Assembly (NCBI RefSeq): GCF_003049525.1
Contig: NZ_PYWL01000001.1
Coordinates: 868,001-932,000 of the forward strand
DNA length: 64,000 nt
From: Lysinibacillus fusiformis
GTDB taxonomy: Bacteria; Bacillota; Bacilli; Bacillales_A; Planococcaceae
Direction of reading: 5' to 3'
Below are positions 24,601-32,561 of the stretch, piece after piece. Positions within the stretch are counted from its first letter, which is position 1; the number at the start of each line of letters is the position of its first letter. The notes beneath the pieces were generated by a model. It was not told the origin of the DNA and did no database searches. It worked only from the letters and a program-made list of their open reading frames with translations. Made by a program: the position numbers and the translations under genes.

Positions 24601-25441
24601 CTGACTTCACCTCGCCCTGCTCTTTGTTGAAGTCTGCAGCTAGTCCGCTTGATTGTTGCTTGCCAATCTCCTTGTCAAACCAATCTTCAACTTTAGACAT
24701 TTTATCTTTTAACGAATTACGAATACTTGTTAGTTGTGCAAGGTCAAATTCACTAAATGAACTAGCGTTATATCCAAAGCGGTCTTCGATCATTTCTTGT
24801 GTTACACCGTAATTTTCTTTGAAGTGACTTAATGCACCACTTATTCGATCTTTCAACGGTTTATCAGATTGGCCAGCTAATGTTAAACGGCATTGTTCTA
24901 CTGCCATTTCAACAACATCACCAGGGATTACACCTAAAATACATGCTCTTAATCTTCTAGCGCCATCACTAGCCACACGCTCATAAATATCCCTCGGTTC
25001 AGTTAATTTAGTTAAACTACCTCGCGCACTTCGTACATGCTTTACTGTGAAGACTTTTTCCTGACGTACATTTGTTTCAAGGTCCCAACAATAAGCTTTT
25101 GCAACTGATTCACCGTCTCGCTGTTCAAGCTCCTGGATACCATAAGATAGGTTCCCCCAATTTTGAGCCAATACCTCAGCTAATCGAATGGAAGGCCCCT
25201 CAACTTTGGATGATCCACGCTTATACGCATAAGTAGCTGTAGTTGCTAAAGACGGACGTTTACAAGCGTCTTGAATACGTTTTTCAGATTCAAAATAGTT
25301 GCGTGGGAACTGCTTTGCTAAGAAGATTGCTCCCTTTACTTCTTCCATTTCGCGAGAAGCACTTGATTGAGCTAATACGCTTTGCTGATCCATAGTCGGT
25401 TGTGACTGGACATTATTGAATTGAGTTGTTAAGTCATTCAT
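24569..25441 (-). CDS. Phage recombination-associated protein, annealing type by context
   Basis: A 290-residue protein of a common phage family with conserved RIQDACKRPSLATTATYAY, GPSIRLAEVLAQNWGNL and the PRDIYERVASDGARRLRACI motif. It is usually unnamed and is encoded beside RecE-like exonucleases, where RecT or Erf would be expected, so a single-strand annealing role is inferred. It shows no clear RecT or Bet signature. A charged, disordered tail follows residue 255. Confidence 0.7.
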   Translation of the reverse strand: MNDLTTQFNNVQSQPTMDQQSVLAQSSASREMEEVKGAIFLAKQFPRNYFESEKRIQDACKRPSLATTATYAYKRGSSKVEGPSIRLAEVLAQNWGNLSYGIQELEQRDGESVAKAYCWDLETNVRQEKVFTVKHVRSARGSLTKLTEPRDIYERVASDGARRLRACILGVIPGDVVEMAVEQCRLTLAGQSDKPLKDRISGALSHFKENYGVTQEMIEDRFGYNASSFSEFDLAQLTSIRNSLKDKMSKVEDWFDKEIGKQQSSGLAADFNKEQGEVKSDENTVPAEQE

Positions 25442-26033
25442 TGCTGCTCACCTCGCATTCGATTGTGTTGTGTAGATTTTGTAGAAGTTGAGGGATATTT
25501 AAGCGTTTCAACATATCTGCATTTAATTGTTGTTGTAAATTAGCTTCAAGGTTACTAATTAGCGTTTTTTCTGCTTTTGTTTTAGCTTCACGGATCATAT
25601 CAGCTACTTTTTCATTAAGCTCTTTTGCGATATAACCTTGTGTTAAATATTCAACGATTGAATACTTAGCATCATCTCGATAACTCGGTTTCTCTCCATG
25701 CTTTGTAAGTGTTTTTTCTGCAACAGCTTTTTCAAACTGTTTACCCATATACTCTGATAAAGACATGTATTCTACATTTGAACCCCATGAACTCGTTTTA
25801 TAAGGAATTTTGATATTCGCAATATTGTCTGTCATGATTTTTGATATGAAATCATCTGCCATAGAATTTACTTTTTCAGTGATTACAGAAGAAAGTTGTT
25901 GTTCCATTTTTTCTTCTAACTTGTTTGTTAAACGGTTTTGTATACCTGAAATGATCTTTCGTTGAATTTCTTCATCCAACGTCATTTCTTCATCTAACCA
26001 ATCTAATTCAACTTCGATATTAAACTTTGCCAT
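25434..26033 (-). CDS. Hypothetical coiled-coil phage protein
   Basis: A 199-residue, lysine- and glutamate-rich protein, predicted mostly helical with coiled-coil stretches (KLEEKMEQQLSSVITEKVN and AKTKAEKTLISNLEANLQQQ). A central beta part has YKTSSWGSNVEYMSLSEYMG. It overlaps the recombination gene by 8 bases, so it may be part of the same module. No known family. Confidence 0.7.
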   Translation of the reverse strand: MAKFNIEVELDWLDEEMTLDEEIQRKIISGIQNRLTNKLEEKMEQQLSSVITEKVNSMADDFISKIMTDNIANIKIPYKTSSWGSNVEYMSLSEYMGKQFEKAVAEKTLTKHGEKPSYRDDAKYSIVEYLTQGYIAKELNEKVADMIREAKTKAEKTLISNLEANLQQQLNADMLKRLNIPQLLQNLHNTIECEVSSNE

Positions 26034-26208
26034 TACAATTCCTCCTGTGGTACACTACCAGTGTCATATATTTTTTACGCTCGCCATTGGTTGCGCCCTT
26101 TGACGAGTTTTTTTGTGCCCTAATTTGGGCATTTTGCGCGTCCTCGATGTCTTGCCAGTAATCTGATTCACGATCATATTCTTCGGCATGTGAATAACCT
26201 ATACGCAT
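26020..26208 (-). CDS. Hypothetical small phage protein, 62 residues
   Basis: Hydrophilic, begins MRIGYSHAEEYDRESDYW; AGTAGGTGATTCC upstream. Its end overlaps the coiled-coil gene by 14 bases. No domain seen. Confidence 0.55.
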   Translation of the reverse strand: MRIGYSHAEEYDRESDYWQDIEDAQNAQIRAQKNSSKGATNGERKKYMTLVVYHRRNCNGKV

Positions 26209-26222
26209 GGAATCACCTACTT

Positions 26223-26363
26223 TTATTTTTTTCTATAGACAACCATGATGTACTCACCGTCATTGTTCATAGCTATTTTCACATCGATAACCTCTACAGA
26301 ATCGTGATACTCTGCTAACCATTCGTTAATTCCATTTTCATCATTGCAATAAACTTGTATCAT
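26223..26363 (-). CDS. Small phage protein, 46 residues
   Basis: ATG at 26363 overlaps the upstream stop (ATGA) and is preceded by GAGAGGTG. The sequence starts MIQVYCNDENGINEWLAEYH and ends in strands (VEVIDVKIA, EYIMVVYRKK), suggesting a small alpha-beta fold. Function unknown. Its compactness, coupling and ribosome site make it a convincing gene despite its size. Confidence 0.65.
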   Translation of the reverse strand: MIQVYCNDENGINEWLAEYHDSVEVIDVKIAMNNDGEYIMVVYRKK

Positions 26364-26548
26364 GACTTTTTCACCTCTCTATGAATTTCAGCTAATGCAT
26401 GAAAAGTATTTTGCTTGGCTGCAGTCATCATTTCAAAAACCTGGTGTGGTGTATATCCTTCGTCTTCGACTAATCTTGCCATTCCAGCTACAATTGTTTG
26501 CAGTCCTAAGCTAGTACTCAATTTTTGTTTAAATTCTTGTGAATCCAT
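26360..26548 (-). CDS. Small phage protein, 62 residues
   Basis: A helical protein, with GLQTIVAGMARLVEDEGYTPHQVFEMM in the middle. GAAGGGGGATAG ribosome site. No family recognised. Confidence 0.6.
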   Translation of the reverse strand: MDSQEFKQKLSTSLGLQTIVAGMARLVEDEGYTPHQVFEMMTAAKQNTFHALAEIHREVKKS

Positions 26549-26561
26549 AAACTATCCCCCT

Positions 26562-26711
26562 TCATGATTGAGCTGCACGTTTTAGCGCAAGTGTTTTTAG
26601 CAAAGATGTGTATAAGGCATCTTCTAGCGGTTGTCCCTCGACTTTGGTAACACCGAACTTCTGCAGTTGTTCAATTACTGCTTTGCGTTTCAATTGCTTC
26701 ACAATTGCCAT
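26562..26711 (-). CDS. Small basic phage protein, 49 residues
   Basis: ATG at 26711 lies inside the end of the upstream gene (41-base overlap), in a different frame, with GGAGGG about eleven bases upstream. Sequence KQLKRKAVIEQLQKFGVTKV then GQPLEDALYTSLLKTLAL; resembles short basic proteins of the Fur-regulated-basic-protein-like kind seen in many prophages, but this link is weak. Confidence 0.55.
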   Translation of the reverse strand: MAIVKQLKRKAVIEQLQKFGVTKVEGQPLEDALYTSLLKTLALKRAAQS

Positions 26712-27162
26712 TTAAGAAATAGCCCTCCGCGTATGCTTTAGCTTCTTCTACCGTGTCTAACATTCCAAAGACTCTTTGCTGAGCAAATTTGTATTCGCTT
26801 TGCTTTTCTATCAATTTTTCACCTAATTTTTCAAATGGGTATTCTACCTCTGTCTCTCCCAAATCCACTAATAAAGCATCCAATTTACGTTGTTCTGTTA
26901 TCAGCGATTGCTCCAAATGAAGTATTAGTTTGTTGCGTTCTTCTATGATCCTTGCCTCTACTTCGGGATATTCCAAAGCACCTTCCAAGTTTTCTATTGC
27001 AACGTGTGGTGATGTATCGTATTGGCTGCGCTCTTTATCGATGTATCGAGCTTCACGGCCGTTTTCGTCTTTTGCGTATACAGAAAGCAGCTGTCCTGTT
27101 TCTGCACGATGAATTGATAGAACTGATAATTTAGTACCTTTTACGTTAATTACTACTTGCAT
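26671..27162 (-). CDS. Hypothetical phage protein with coiled coil
   Basis: A 163-residue protein; start ATG at 27162 with GGGGGAACC rather than the upstream in-frame codon inside the neighbouring gene. N-terminal beta part (MQVVINVKGTKLSVLSIHRAE), then a helical segment (ARIIEERNKLILHLEQSLITEQRKLD). Function unknown. Confidence 0.65.
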   Translation of the reverse strand: MQVVINVKGTKLSVLSIHRAETGQLLSVYAKDENGREARYIDKERSQYDTSPHVAIENLEGALEYPEVEARIIEERNKLILHLEQSLITEQRKLDALLVDLGETEVEYPFEKLGEKLIEKQSEYKFAQQRVFGMLDTVEEAKAYAEGYFLNGNCEAIETQSSN

Positions 27163-27505
27163 TTTGGTTCCCCCTATACTTTTCAATTAATGCGAACAAT
27201 TCATCATGGAAGTTTTGAATTTGTTCATCCTCTTTCTGTGCCAACTCTTGGATCCTAGCAACATTAAAAGCGAGTCGAAATGTTGCATATAATCCCTGCT
27301 GATTGTTGTACCAATGACCACAGCCATTGTTGAAGTCGCCACGCATCTTTTCCTCTATCTGACTACGTACTGTTGTCCAGCCTTTTGATTGTGGAATACG
27401 GCCTTTTAAATCATTCAGAACTTCTTCTCTGACTTGATCTTTAACATCTTTCAAAAATGCCTTATACTGTTGGTCATTTGCGAACTTTAGAACAATATCA
27501 CTCAC
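27146..27505 (-). CDS. Hypothetical phage protein, 119 residues
   Basis: Starts with GTG at 27505 overlapping the upstream stop. The central TTVRSQIEEKMRGDFNNGCGHWYN stretch looks conserved-type, followed by a helical end. Probably an early phage function; not recognised. Confidence 0.65.
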   Translation of the reverse strand: MSDIVLKFANDQQYKAFLKDVKDQVREEVLNDLKGRIPQSKGWTTVRSQIEEKMRGDFNNGCGHWYNNQQGLYATFRLAFNVARIQELAQKEDEQIQNFHDELFALIEKYRGNQNASSN

Positions 27506-27636
27506 TGTTCTAACCTCCCATAGATTAATAGATTTATTTTTTTACGTGATGCAACAGCTTTATTCATTGCGTTGCTGATTAAAACTAAACGTTGCTCAAT
27601 TGGTAACGCCAACCACTCAGCTACTTTGATTTTCAT
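27502..27636 (-). CDS. Small phage protein, 44 residues
   Basis: ATG at 27636 overlaps the stop of the excisionase-like gene; stop TGA overlaps the next GTG start. Sequence MKIKVAEWLALPIEQRLVLI then a basic region. No family known. Supported by tight overlaps at both ends. Confidence 0.55.
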   Translation of the reverse strand: MKIKVAEWLALPIEQRLVLISNAMNKAVASRKKINLLIYGRLEQ

Positions 27637-27818
27637 TTACTGTCGCCTCCAAGCCAGCTATCAATTTCATCCAAATCAAAAAGTAATACACCTGGTGCGG
27701 GTTTATTGAATGGAATATTTTTAGAACGCATTAAGTTGTAAATTGTAGTTTTTCCTATGGGACAATTAATAGATTGTAAATACTCTACCAACGCCACTAC
27801 TCCACGCACTTTTCGCAT
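27633..27818 (-). CDS. Excisionase-like helix-turn-helix protein
   Basis: A 61-residue winged-helix protein of the AlpA/Xis type: a helix-turn-helix (CPIGKTTIYNLMRSKNIPF) followed by a wing (GVLLFDLDEIDSWL). Such proteins steer integrase toward excision or act as regulators. Ribosome site AAAGGAG. It is the second leftward gene after the Cro-like one. Excisionase function is inferred. Confidence 0.7.
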   Translation of the reverse strand: MRKVRGVVALVEYLQSINCPIGKTTIYNLMRSKNIPFNKPAPGVLLFDLDEIDSWLGGDSK

Positions 27819-27851
27819 TTCGTTACTCCTTTCGGAAATGTATTGTTTTAA

Positions 27852-28034
27852 TTAAATATCTAGGATTTTTCTTATATGTTTGATATGTTCCTGAGCTTTC
27901 GGTCCATCTTTTCTGCCACGAATAATGTCAGATAGATAAGCGCTCGAAATACCCACCAACTCAGCCAAGTTTTTTTGGCTCATATCTTTTTTCCATAATG
28001 CTGATTTCACTTGCACTCCTAAATCTTCTTTCAT
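27852..28034 (-). CDS. Cro-like repressor (XRE helix-turn-helix)
   Basis: A 60-residue DNA-binding protein, essentially just an XRE helix-turn-helix (MSQKNLAELVGISSAYLSDIIRGRKDGP). First gene of the leftward early operon and divergent from the CI-like repressor, the standard place of Cro. AAGGAGG ribosome site. It should bind operators in 28035-28421. Confidence 0.85.
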   Translation of the reverse strand: MKEDLGVQVKSALWKKDMSQKNLAELVGISSAYLSDIIRGRKDGPKAQEHIKHIRKILDI

Positions 28035-28421
28035 CTCTTAACCTCCTTGAAAAGCCTGACGTTGCTACCGCCATAATTAAGCTATAAGTCCGAATGTTTT
28101 ATACCGTCATTGGCTCGGTATCACAGCGCTTTGCTTAATTGGAAAAAATAAGCTAAATAAATTGCTAATCTTGTTGACCTAAAATGACTTTTTTGCTATT
28201 ATAAACCCATAGCTAAATAAGACTTCTAAAAAGCCTTTAAACCAACATTTAAACCGTTCCCCAACGCCAAAATGTGTTATGATAGGTCGTCTTTTTTGTA
28301 CTCTTTTTAGCCAATAAATTAGCTTATGAACACAGTATAATGACTTTATAGTTAGTTGTCAATATATCAATGACTAAAAAGTTAATATTGTTTCGATAAG
28401 CCTTGCGAAAGGTTGATATAA
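28035..28421. promoter_or_regulatory. Immunity control region with divergent promoters and operators
   Basis: Rightward promoter: TTGACC (28174-28179), 17 bases, TATTAT (28197-28202), reading toward the repressor with a leader of about 210 bases. Leftward promoter: TTGACA (28362-28357), 17 bases, TATACT (28339-28334), driving the early operon. Repeated TTAGCT/AGCTAA half-sites occur at 28151, 28164, 28211, 28307 and 28319. AGCTAAATAA is exactly repeated at 28151-28160 and 28211-28220, on either side of the rightward promoter. A further inverted repeat ATACCG/CGGTAT spans 28101-28121. The two promoters do not overlap. Confidence 0.7.
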
Positions 28422-28847
28422 GTGAGTTTAGTAAGAAGGATAAAACTATTAAGTGATGAAAGAAAAGTAACTTTTGCAGAAGTAGAGAGAGAAATAGGTA
28501 TCTCAAATGGTCAAATAAGAAGATGGGATAACGTATCACCTAAAAGTGAAACATTGCAAAAAGTTGCAGACTACTTTGATGTAAGTACAGATTATTTATT
28601 AGGACGCACAGATAAAAAACGTTATTACGATTTGACTGATAAAGATGAACTTGCTATTCAAAGAGAACTCAAAAAGATAATAGACGGTGATGATGTAGAT
28701 AATGCATTCGCTGCCTTTGATGGAAGAATATTAGATGAATTGGATGATGAAGATAGAGAGTTATTAATAGCATCTTGGGAAAATACCCTACGATTAACTA
28801 AACGTATGGCAAAGCAGAAATTTACACCTAATAAATATAGAGATTAA
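28422..28847 (+). CDS. CI-like prophage repressor (XRE)
   Basis: A 141-residue repressor. Residues 1-65 hold an XRE helix-turn-helix (KVTFAEVEREIGISNGQIRRWDN then DYFDVSTDYLLGRTD); the C-terminal 75 residues are acidic and helical. There is no LexA-like Ser/Lys peptidase domain, so it is not self-cleaving; the adjacent ImmA/IrrE-type peptidase is the likely cause of its removal on induction, as in ICEBs1. GTG start at 28422 with AAAGG. Confidence 0.88.
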   Translation: MSLVRRIKLLSDERKVTFAEVEREIGISNGQIRRWDNVSPKSETLQKVADYFDVSTDYLLGRTDKKRYYDLTDKDELAIQRELKKIIDGDDVDNAFAAFDGRILDELDDEDRELLIASWENTLRLTKRMAKQKFTPNKYRD

Positions 28848-28865
28848 AGCGCGGTGGTGTTTTTG

Positions 28866-29315
28866 ATGGATATTAAAATAATTATAGAGCAAATTGTTGA
28901 AAAATATGGAACAACTAACCCTTTTAAGTTAGCTGATCTGCTAGGAATAGTTATTGTATTTGAGCCATTAGGGTCTATTTACGGCTATTATAGTAGATCT
29001 CACCGCACAAAAGTAATTCATATCAACGAGAACCTCCCACATAACAAACAGTTTTCAACGTGCGCTCATGAATTAGGACATGCTGTATTACATCCAAACG
29101 AAAATACTGCATTTTTAAAAAAGAACACTCTACTTTCTACTGAAAAAATAGAAATAGAAGCCAATACATTTGCTGTTGAGTTATTACTACCTGATGAATT
29201 ATTTACTGACCAAATATTTTCGGGTTTTACCATCTATGATGCTATAGAAGAAAAGGGCGTTCCTATTGAGCTACTTTCTTTAAAAAGAGTAGATGGTAAA
29301 AAAATTTTATCCTAA
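28866..29315 (+). CDS. ImmA/IrrE family metallopeptidase
   Basis: A 149-residue zinc peptidase with CAHELGHAVLHP (the HExxH site) near residue 65 and EANTFAVELLLP giving the third ligand. ImmA of ICEBs1 cleaves the repressor ImmR after DNA damage; the same partnership is proposed for the repressor just upstream (18 bases away). Start ATG at 28866 with GCGGTGGTG; a GTG 12 bases earlier has no good ribosome site. Confidence 0.9.
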   Translation: MDIKIIIEQIVEKYGTTNPFKLADLLGIVIVFEPLGSIYGYYSRSHRTKVIHINENLPHNKQFSTCAHELGHAVLHPNENTAFLKKNTLLSTEKIEIEANTFAVELLLPDELFTDQIFSGFTIYDAIEEKGVPIELLSLKRVDGKKILS

Positions 29316-29395
29316 AAAAGAACATACATTCCCTTTAAGGTGGTGGTTTTTATGTGAAGTATTGCTGCAATGCAATTAATGAAAGGAGCGTAAAT

Positions 29396-30577
29396 ATGGC
29401 CAGTTTTATCGTTTTGGAACCTGCTAAAAGTGGGAAACCACGTATTAAAATAACTGTTGAACTTGGGTACGATGAAGAAACAGGTAAACGTATCAGGAAG
29501 TATAAAACAGTTACTTTAAACAGTCTGTCTGATCGTGCTATTAAGAAAGCTATCACGGAATTTGAAATCAACGTTTCAAAAATGGATATTGAGCAAATAA
29601 CCGAAAGCATTACCTTTAAAGAATTTCGTAATCGTTGGATGGACAATTATGTAAGATTGGATCTATCACCTGCTACAAAGTCACACTATTTAAGAACTCT
29701 AAATACTGGAACGTTTGATAAATTCGACAATATGAAGATGAAAAAAATAAAGAAATTTCATGTTGTGGAATACTTCTCTGAGGAAAAGAAAGAAGGAAGA
29801 AGAAATTTAAGTAACAAATTCAGCATATTAAAAAGCATATTTGCTAAAGCCGTTGAATGGGAAATCATAAATGAAAATCCAATGAGTGGTATAAAGGCAC
29901 CTCATGTGGAGCCAAGAAAAAAGGAATTAGAATTTTATGATTCACACCAATTAGCTCAAATGCTAGATGCAATTAATAATCTGAATTTAAAATATCGTGT
30001 AATTTACAAATTGGCTTGTTTAGTCGGATTAAGAGAATCAGAAATAGCAGCTATTCGATTAGAAAAAATTAATTTCGTAAATAACACAATTTTGATTGAT
30101 CAAGCTTTAAAATATGATACTGAGGGAAAATCCGAATTAATTTTAGGACCAACTAAAAATAAAAAACCTAGAATTGTAAACGTTCCTGAAAAGTTCATGG
30201 ATGAAATTAAAGAACAAGTACATGCTCAAAAAAAATTAAAAATTAAATCAGGTCATGCTTGGAAACCAATGAAAGACAATGATGATAAGGATATTGACTT
30301 TTTGGTCTCTTCACAACTTGTATTAGGGTACCCTATCCTTCCCTCGTCAATTAGTTCAACATGGCATAGACACTCTAAAAAGCTTGGATTACCTAAGTTG
30401 AATTTCCATGCATTAAGACATTCTTGTGCATCTTACCTCTTAAGCAATGATGCTAATTTTAAAATTATTCAAGAACAATTAGGACACAGTGATGTAGGAT
30501 TAACAATGAATACCTATAGCCACTTGACTAAAGAAGATAAACGAACAGCGATAGAGTTATTTAATAAAATACTGTAA
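29396..30577 (+). CDS. int: Phage integrase, tyrosine recombinase
   Basis: A 393-residue integrase. N-terminal arm-binding domain (KPRIKITVELGYDEETGKRIRKY), SAM-like core-binding domain (FKEFRNRWMDNYVRLDLSPATKSHY), then the catalytic domain with Arg in LVGLRESEIAAIRL, HALRHSCASYLL (H-x2-R), LGHSDVGLTMNTYSHL (His and catalytic Tyr). Start ATG at 29396 with GAAAGGAGCG. Downstream DNA 30578-30723 should hold the attachment site. Transcribed with the repressor and peptidase genes. Confidence 0.95.
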   Translation: MASFIVLEPAKSGKPRIKITVELGYDEETGKRIRKYKTVTLNSLSDRAIKKAITEFEINVSKMDIEQITESITFKEFRNRWMDNYVRLDLSPATKSHYLRTLNTGTFDKFDNMKMKKIKKFHVVEYFSEEKKEGRRNLSNKFSILKSIFAKAVEWEIINENPMSGIKAPHVEPRKKELEFYDSHQLAQMLDAINNLNLKYRVIYKLACLVGLRESEIAAIRLEKINFVNNTILIDQALKYDTEGKSELILGPTKNKKPRIVNVPEKFMDEIKEQVHAQKKLKIKSGHAWKPMKDNDDKDIDFLVSSQLVLGYPILPSSISSTWHRHSKKLGLPKLNFHALRHSCASYLLSNDANFKIIQEQLGHSDVGLTMNTYSHLTKEDKRTAIELFNKIL

Positions 30578-30723
30578 TCTAGTCGCTTATTGGTCGCCTG
30601 TGGTTTTTTAGAGTATTTCAATCCTTTGTCTATAAAGGGTCTAGACAATTAACAAAAAAAGTACTACTATTTGCTTCATATTCTTCAATAATAATTATTA
30701 TATTCTGAAAAAGGTGATCATGC
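30578..30723. other. Right prophage end / attachment site region
   Basis: Between the integrase stop and the host aminotransferase. It contains a direct repeat GTCGC (30583 and 30594 area) and an inverted repeat TTGTCTA/TAGACAA (about 30627-30650). The core cannot be defined because the left end of the prophage is not in the window. The last 60 bases are AT-rich and belong to the aminotransferase promoter region. Confidence 0.4.
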
Positions 30724-31887
30724 ATGGAATTCTCTAAAAAACTACAGCAATTACCCACTCAATTTTTTGCAGCGCTTGTCCAAAAAGTAAACAATGCCCT
30801 GGAAGAGGGTCGTGATGTGATTAATCTCGGGCAAGGAAATCCCGACCAACCTACGCCTACTCATATCATTCAAGCATTGCAGGAAGCAGCTAAAAATCCT
30901 CAAAACCACAAATATTCACCTTTTCGTGGTATCGCCGAATTACGTCAAGCGGCTGCCGACTTTTATAAACGGGAATATGATGTGGAGATTGATCCTGATA
31001 CTGAAGTAGCGATTCTTGGTGGCACAAAAATTGGTCTTGTTGAGCTACCTTTGGCTGTGTTAAATCCAGGCGATACTATGCTATTACCAGACCCGGGCTA
31101 TCCAGACTACTTATCTGGTGTTGTATTAGGTGATGTTAATTTTGAAGTGATGCCACTTTTTGCTGAAAATAATTTCTTACCTGATTATGATGCCCTATCT
31201 AAAGAAGTTAAGGAGAAAGCAAAGTTACTTTACTTAAATTACCCAAATAATCCTACGGGTGGTACAGCTACACTTGAATTTTTTGAAGAAACCATTCGTT
31301 TTGCTAAAGAGCATAATATCATCGTATCACATGATTTTGCTTATGGTGCAATTGGATTTGATGGCAATAAACCTATTAGTTTCTTACAGGCCAATGGTGC
31401 AAAAGAAGTTGGAATCGAAATGTACACATTATCAAAGACTTATAATATGGCAGGTTGGCGCATAGGCTTTGCTGTTGGTAATGCTGATTTGATTGCCGCG
31501 ATTAATCTTATTCAAGATCATTTGTTTTGTAGTCAATTTCCTGCTATTCAACAAGCAGCAGCTGTTGCCCTTACATCTTCACAGGAATGTGCAGATGAGC
31601 TAAGAGCTACCTATGAGCGTCGTCGAAATGTTCTAATCGAAGAAGCTCATAGAATCGGATGGCAAGTAACGGCACCAAAGGGCACCTTCTTTGCCTGGCT
31701 CTCTGTCCCATTAGGTTTTACTAGTGAACAATTTGCCGATATTTTGCTCGACAAAGCTGATATTGCGGTAGCCGCAGGAAATGGCTTTGGTCAATATGGG
31801 GAAGGCTATGTGCGCATTGGCTTGCTTGTAAGCGAGGAACGGTTACGAGAAGCCATGCATAGAATTGAGCAATTAAAATTATTTTAA
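30724..31887 (+). CDS. mtnE: PLP-dependent aminotransferase, MtnE-like
   Basis: A class I/II aminotransferase of 387 residues with INLGQGNPDQPTPTHI near the start, NYPNNPTGGT, HDFAYGAIGFDG and the PLP-lysine motif YTLSKTYNMAGWRIGFA. Overall sequence closely resembles MtnE of Bacillus, which transaminates 2-oxo-4-methylthiobutanoate to methionine in the salvage pathway. Other mtn genes are not adjacent. It ends with a strong bidirectional terminator. The methionine link agrees with the SAM-riboswitch operon that follows. Substrate is inferred; family fold is certain. Confidence 0.8.
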   Translation: MEFSKKLQQLPTQFFAALVQKVNNALEEGRDVINLGQGNPDQPTPTHIIQALQEAAKNPQNHKYSPFRGIAELRQAAADFYKREYDVEIDPDTEVAILGGTKIGLVELPLAVLNPGDTMLLPDPGYPDYLSGVVLGDVNFEVMPLFAENNFLPDYDALSKEVKEKAKLLYLNYPNNPTGGTATLEFFEETIRFAKEHNIIVSHDFAYGAIGFDGNKPISFLQANGAKEVGIEMYTLSKTYNMAGWRIGFAVGNADLIAAINLIQDHLFCSQFPAIQQAAAVALTSSQECADELRATYERRRNVLIEEAHRIGWQVTAPKGTFFAWLSVPLGFTSEQFADILLDKADIAVAAGNGFGQYGEGYVRIGLLVSEERLREAMHRIEQLKLF

Positions 31888-31903
31888 ACATGGAACAAAA
31901 TGG

Positions 31904-31933
31904 AGTCCTGTAGCTTTCACTAGCTACAGGACT
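31904..31933. terminator. Bidirectional terminator
   Basis: AGTCCTGTAGCT (31904-31915), loop TTCACT, AGCTACAGGACT (31922-31933): twelve perfect pairs, followed on the plus strand by TACTATTTTT. It separates the aminotransferase from the convergent gene at 31936. Confidence 0.88.
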
Positions 31934-31935
31934 TA

Positions 31936-32439
31936 CTATTTTTCAATTTTCCTTGGAAGATCTAACCCATGTTCTAATGGATAAAATTGTACGTGACCTG
32001 TTTCATCATCCAACTGACGTATATGCTGAATGCCTTGAACTTCTGCCAGCACTACATCTGCTGTTATGACGATATTTCCGCCCTTTATAAAATGACCGCC
32101 TGAAACCACTCCCCATTGATCGCTCATGGAACCATGGAAATGCGTTTCATATTGTGCATCACGCTTACAAACAACTCCTGAACCTTGGATAAACTCGAGT
32201 GGCCCCTCTTTCTCAACCACATCACTAAATCGAATTTTAATGTGGGAAGTTTCATCAGGTACTAAATAAACAAAGCTACTTTTTTGAAAACTACCAATAC
32301 AACTAATAATGGTTGCTGATTCAATTTTATTCTCTTCACAAAGTGCCTCAATTCCTTCAATGATGTCTGTTCCCATGAGAAGACGTGCACTAATCACCTT
32401 ACCAAATGAACCTATGCCATAATTAACTCTTACGGACAA
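31936..32439 (-). CDS. PPC/DUF296 domain protein
   Basis: A 167-residue protein. ARLLMGTDIIEGIEALCEENKIESATI, then HFHGSMSDQWGVVSGGHFIKGG and NIVITADVVLAEV form the plants-and-prokaryotes-conserved (PPC/DUF296) fold with its histidine-bearing motif. Members bind DNA in plants; in bacteria the function is open, and the conserved His cluster suggests metal binding. TTG start at 32439 with GGAGGGAGAAGA. It lies divergent from the SAM-riboswitch operon. Confidence 0.85.
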   Translation of the reverse strand: MSVRVNYGIGSFGKVISARLLMGTDIIEGIEALCEENKIESATIISCIGSFQKSSFVYLVPDETSHIKIRFSDVVEKEGPLEFIQGSGVVCKRDAQYETHFHGSMSDQWGVVSGGHFIKGGNIVITADVVLAEVQGIQHIRQLDDETGHVQFYPLEHGLDLPRKIEK

Positions 32440-32498
32440 TCTTCTCCCTCCTTCACGACAAAATATTATAACAATATAAAAAATTTCAAAAATATTTA

Positions 32499-32527
32499 TT
32501 GACTTACTATACCCTATAAATTATATT
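32499..32527 (+). promoter_or_regulatory. Promoter of the S-box operon
   Basis: TTGACT (32499-32504), 17-base spacer, TATATT (32522-32527). Predicted start near 32534, about 28 bases before the riboswitch. Confidence 0.75.
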
Positions 32528-32561
32528 AGTTCTATCGGAAATACAAAAATATAATATGAAT

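Larger units (their letters stand above)
1..30650. mobile_element. Temperate prophage with contractile tail, left end outside window
   Basis: A continuous block of phage genes in the usual modular order: integrase and immunity at the right, then early/replication, packaging, head and tail genes running leftward. Lysis genes, tail fibres and the left attachment site are not seen and must lie beyond base 1. The tail module resembles the PBSX (Xkd) contractile tail, while the head module is HK97-like (P27-type small terminase, HNH, portal, prohead protease, HK97-fold capsid). All major genes seen are intact, so it may be inducible, but completeness cannot be judged. The right boundary is placed between the integrase stop and the aminotransferase start at 30724; the exact end is inferred. 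Confidence 0.95.

Noticed and set aside
28324..28539. A 71-codon minus-strand frame antisense to the repressor
   Set aside because: It covers the early promoter and the repressor start; composition is Leu/Phe-rich from reading AT-rich DNA backward.
29350..29646. A 98-codon minus-strand frame opposite the integrase start
   Set aside because: Antisense shadow of the integrase N-terminus, no ribosome site.
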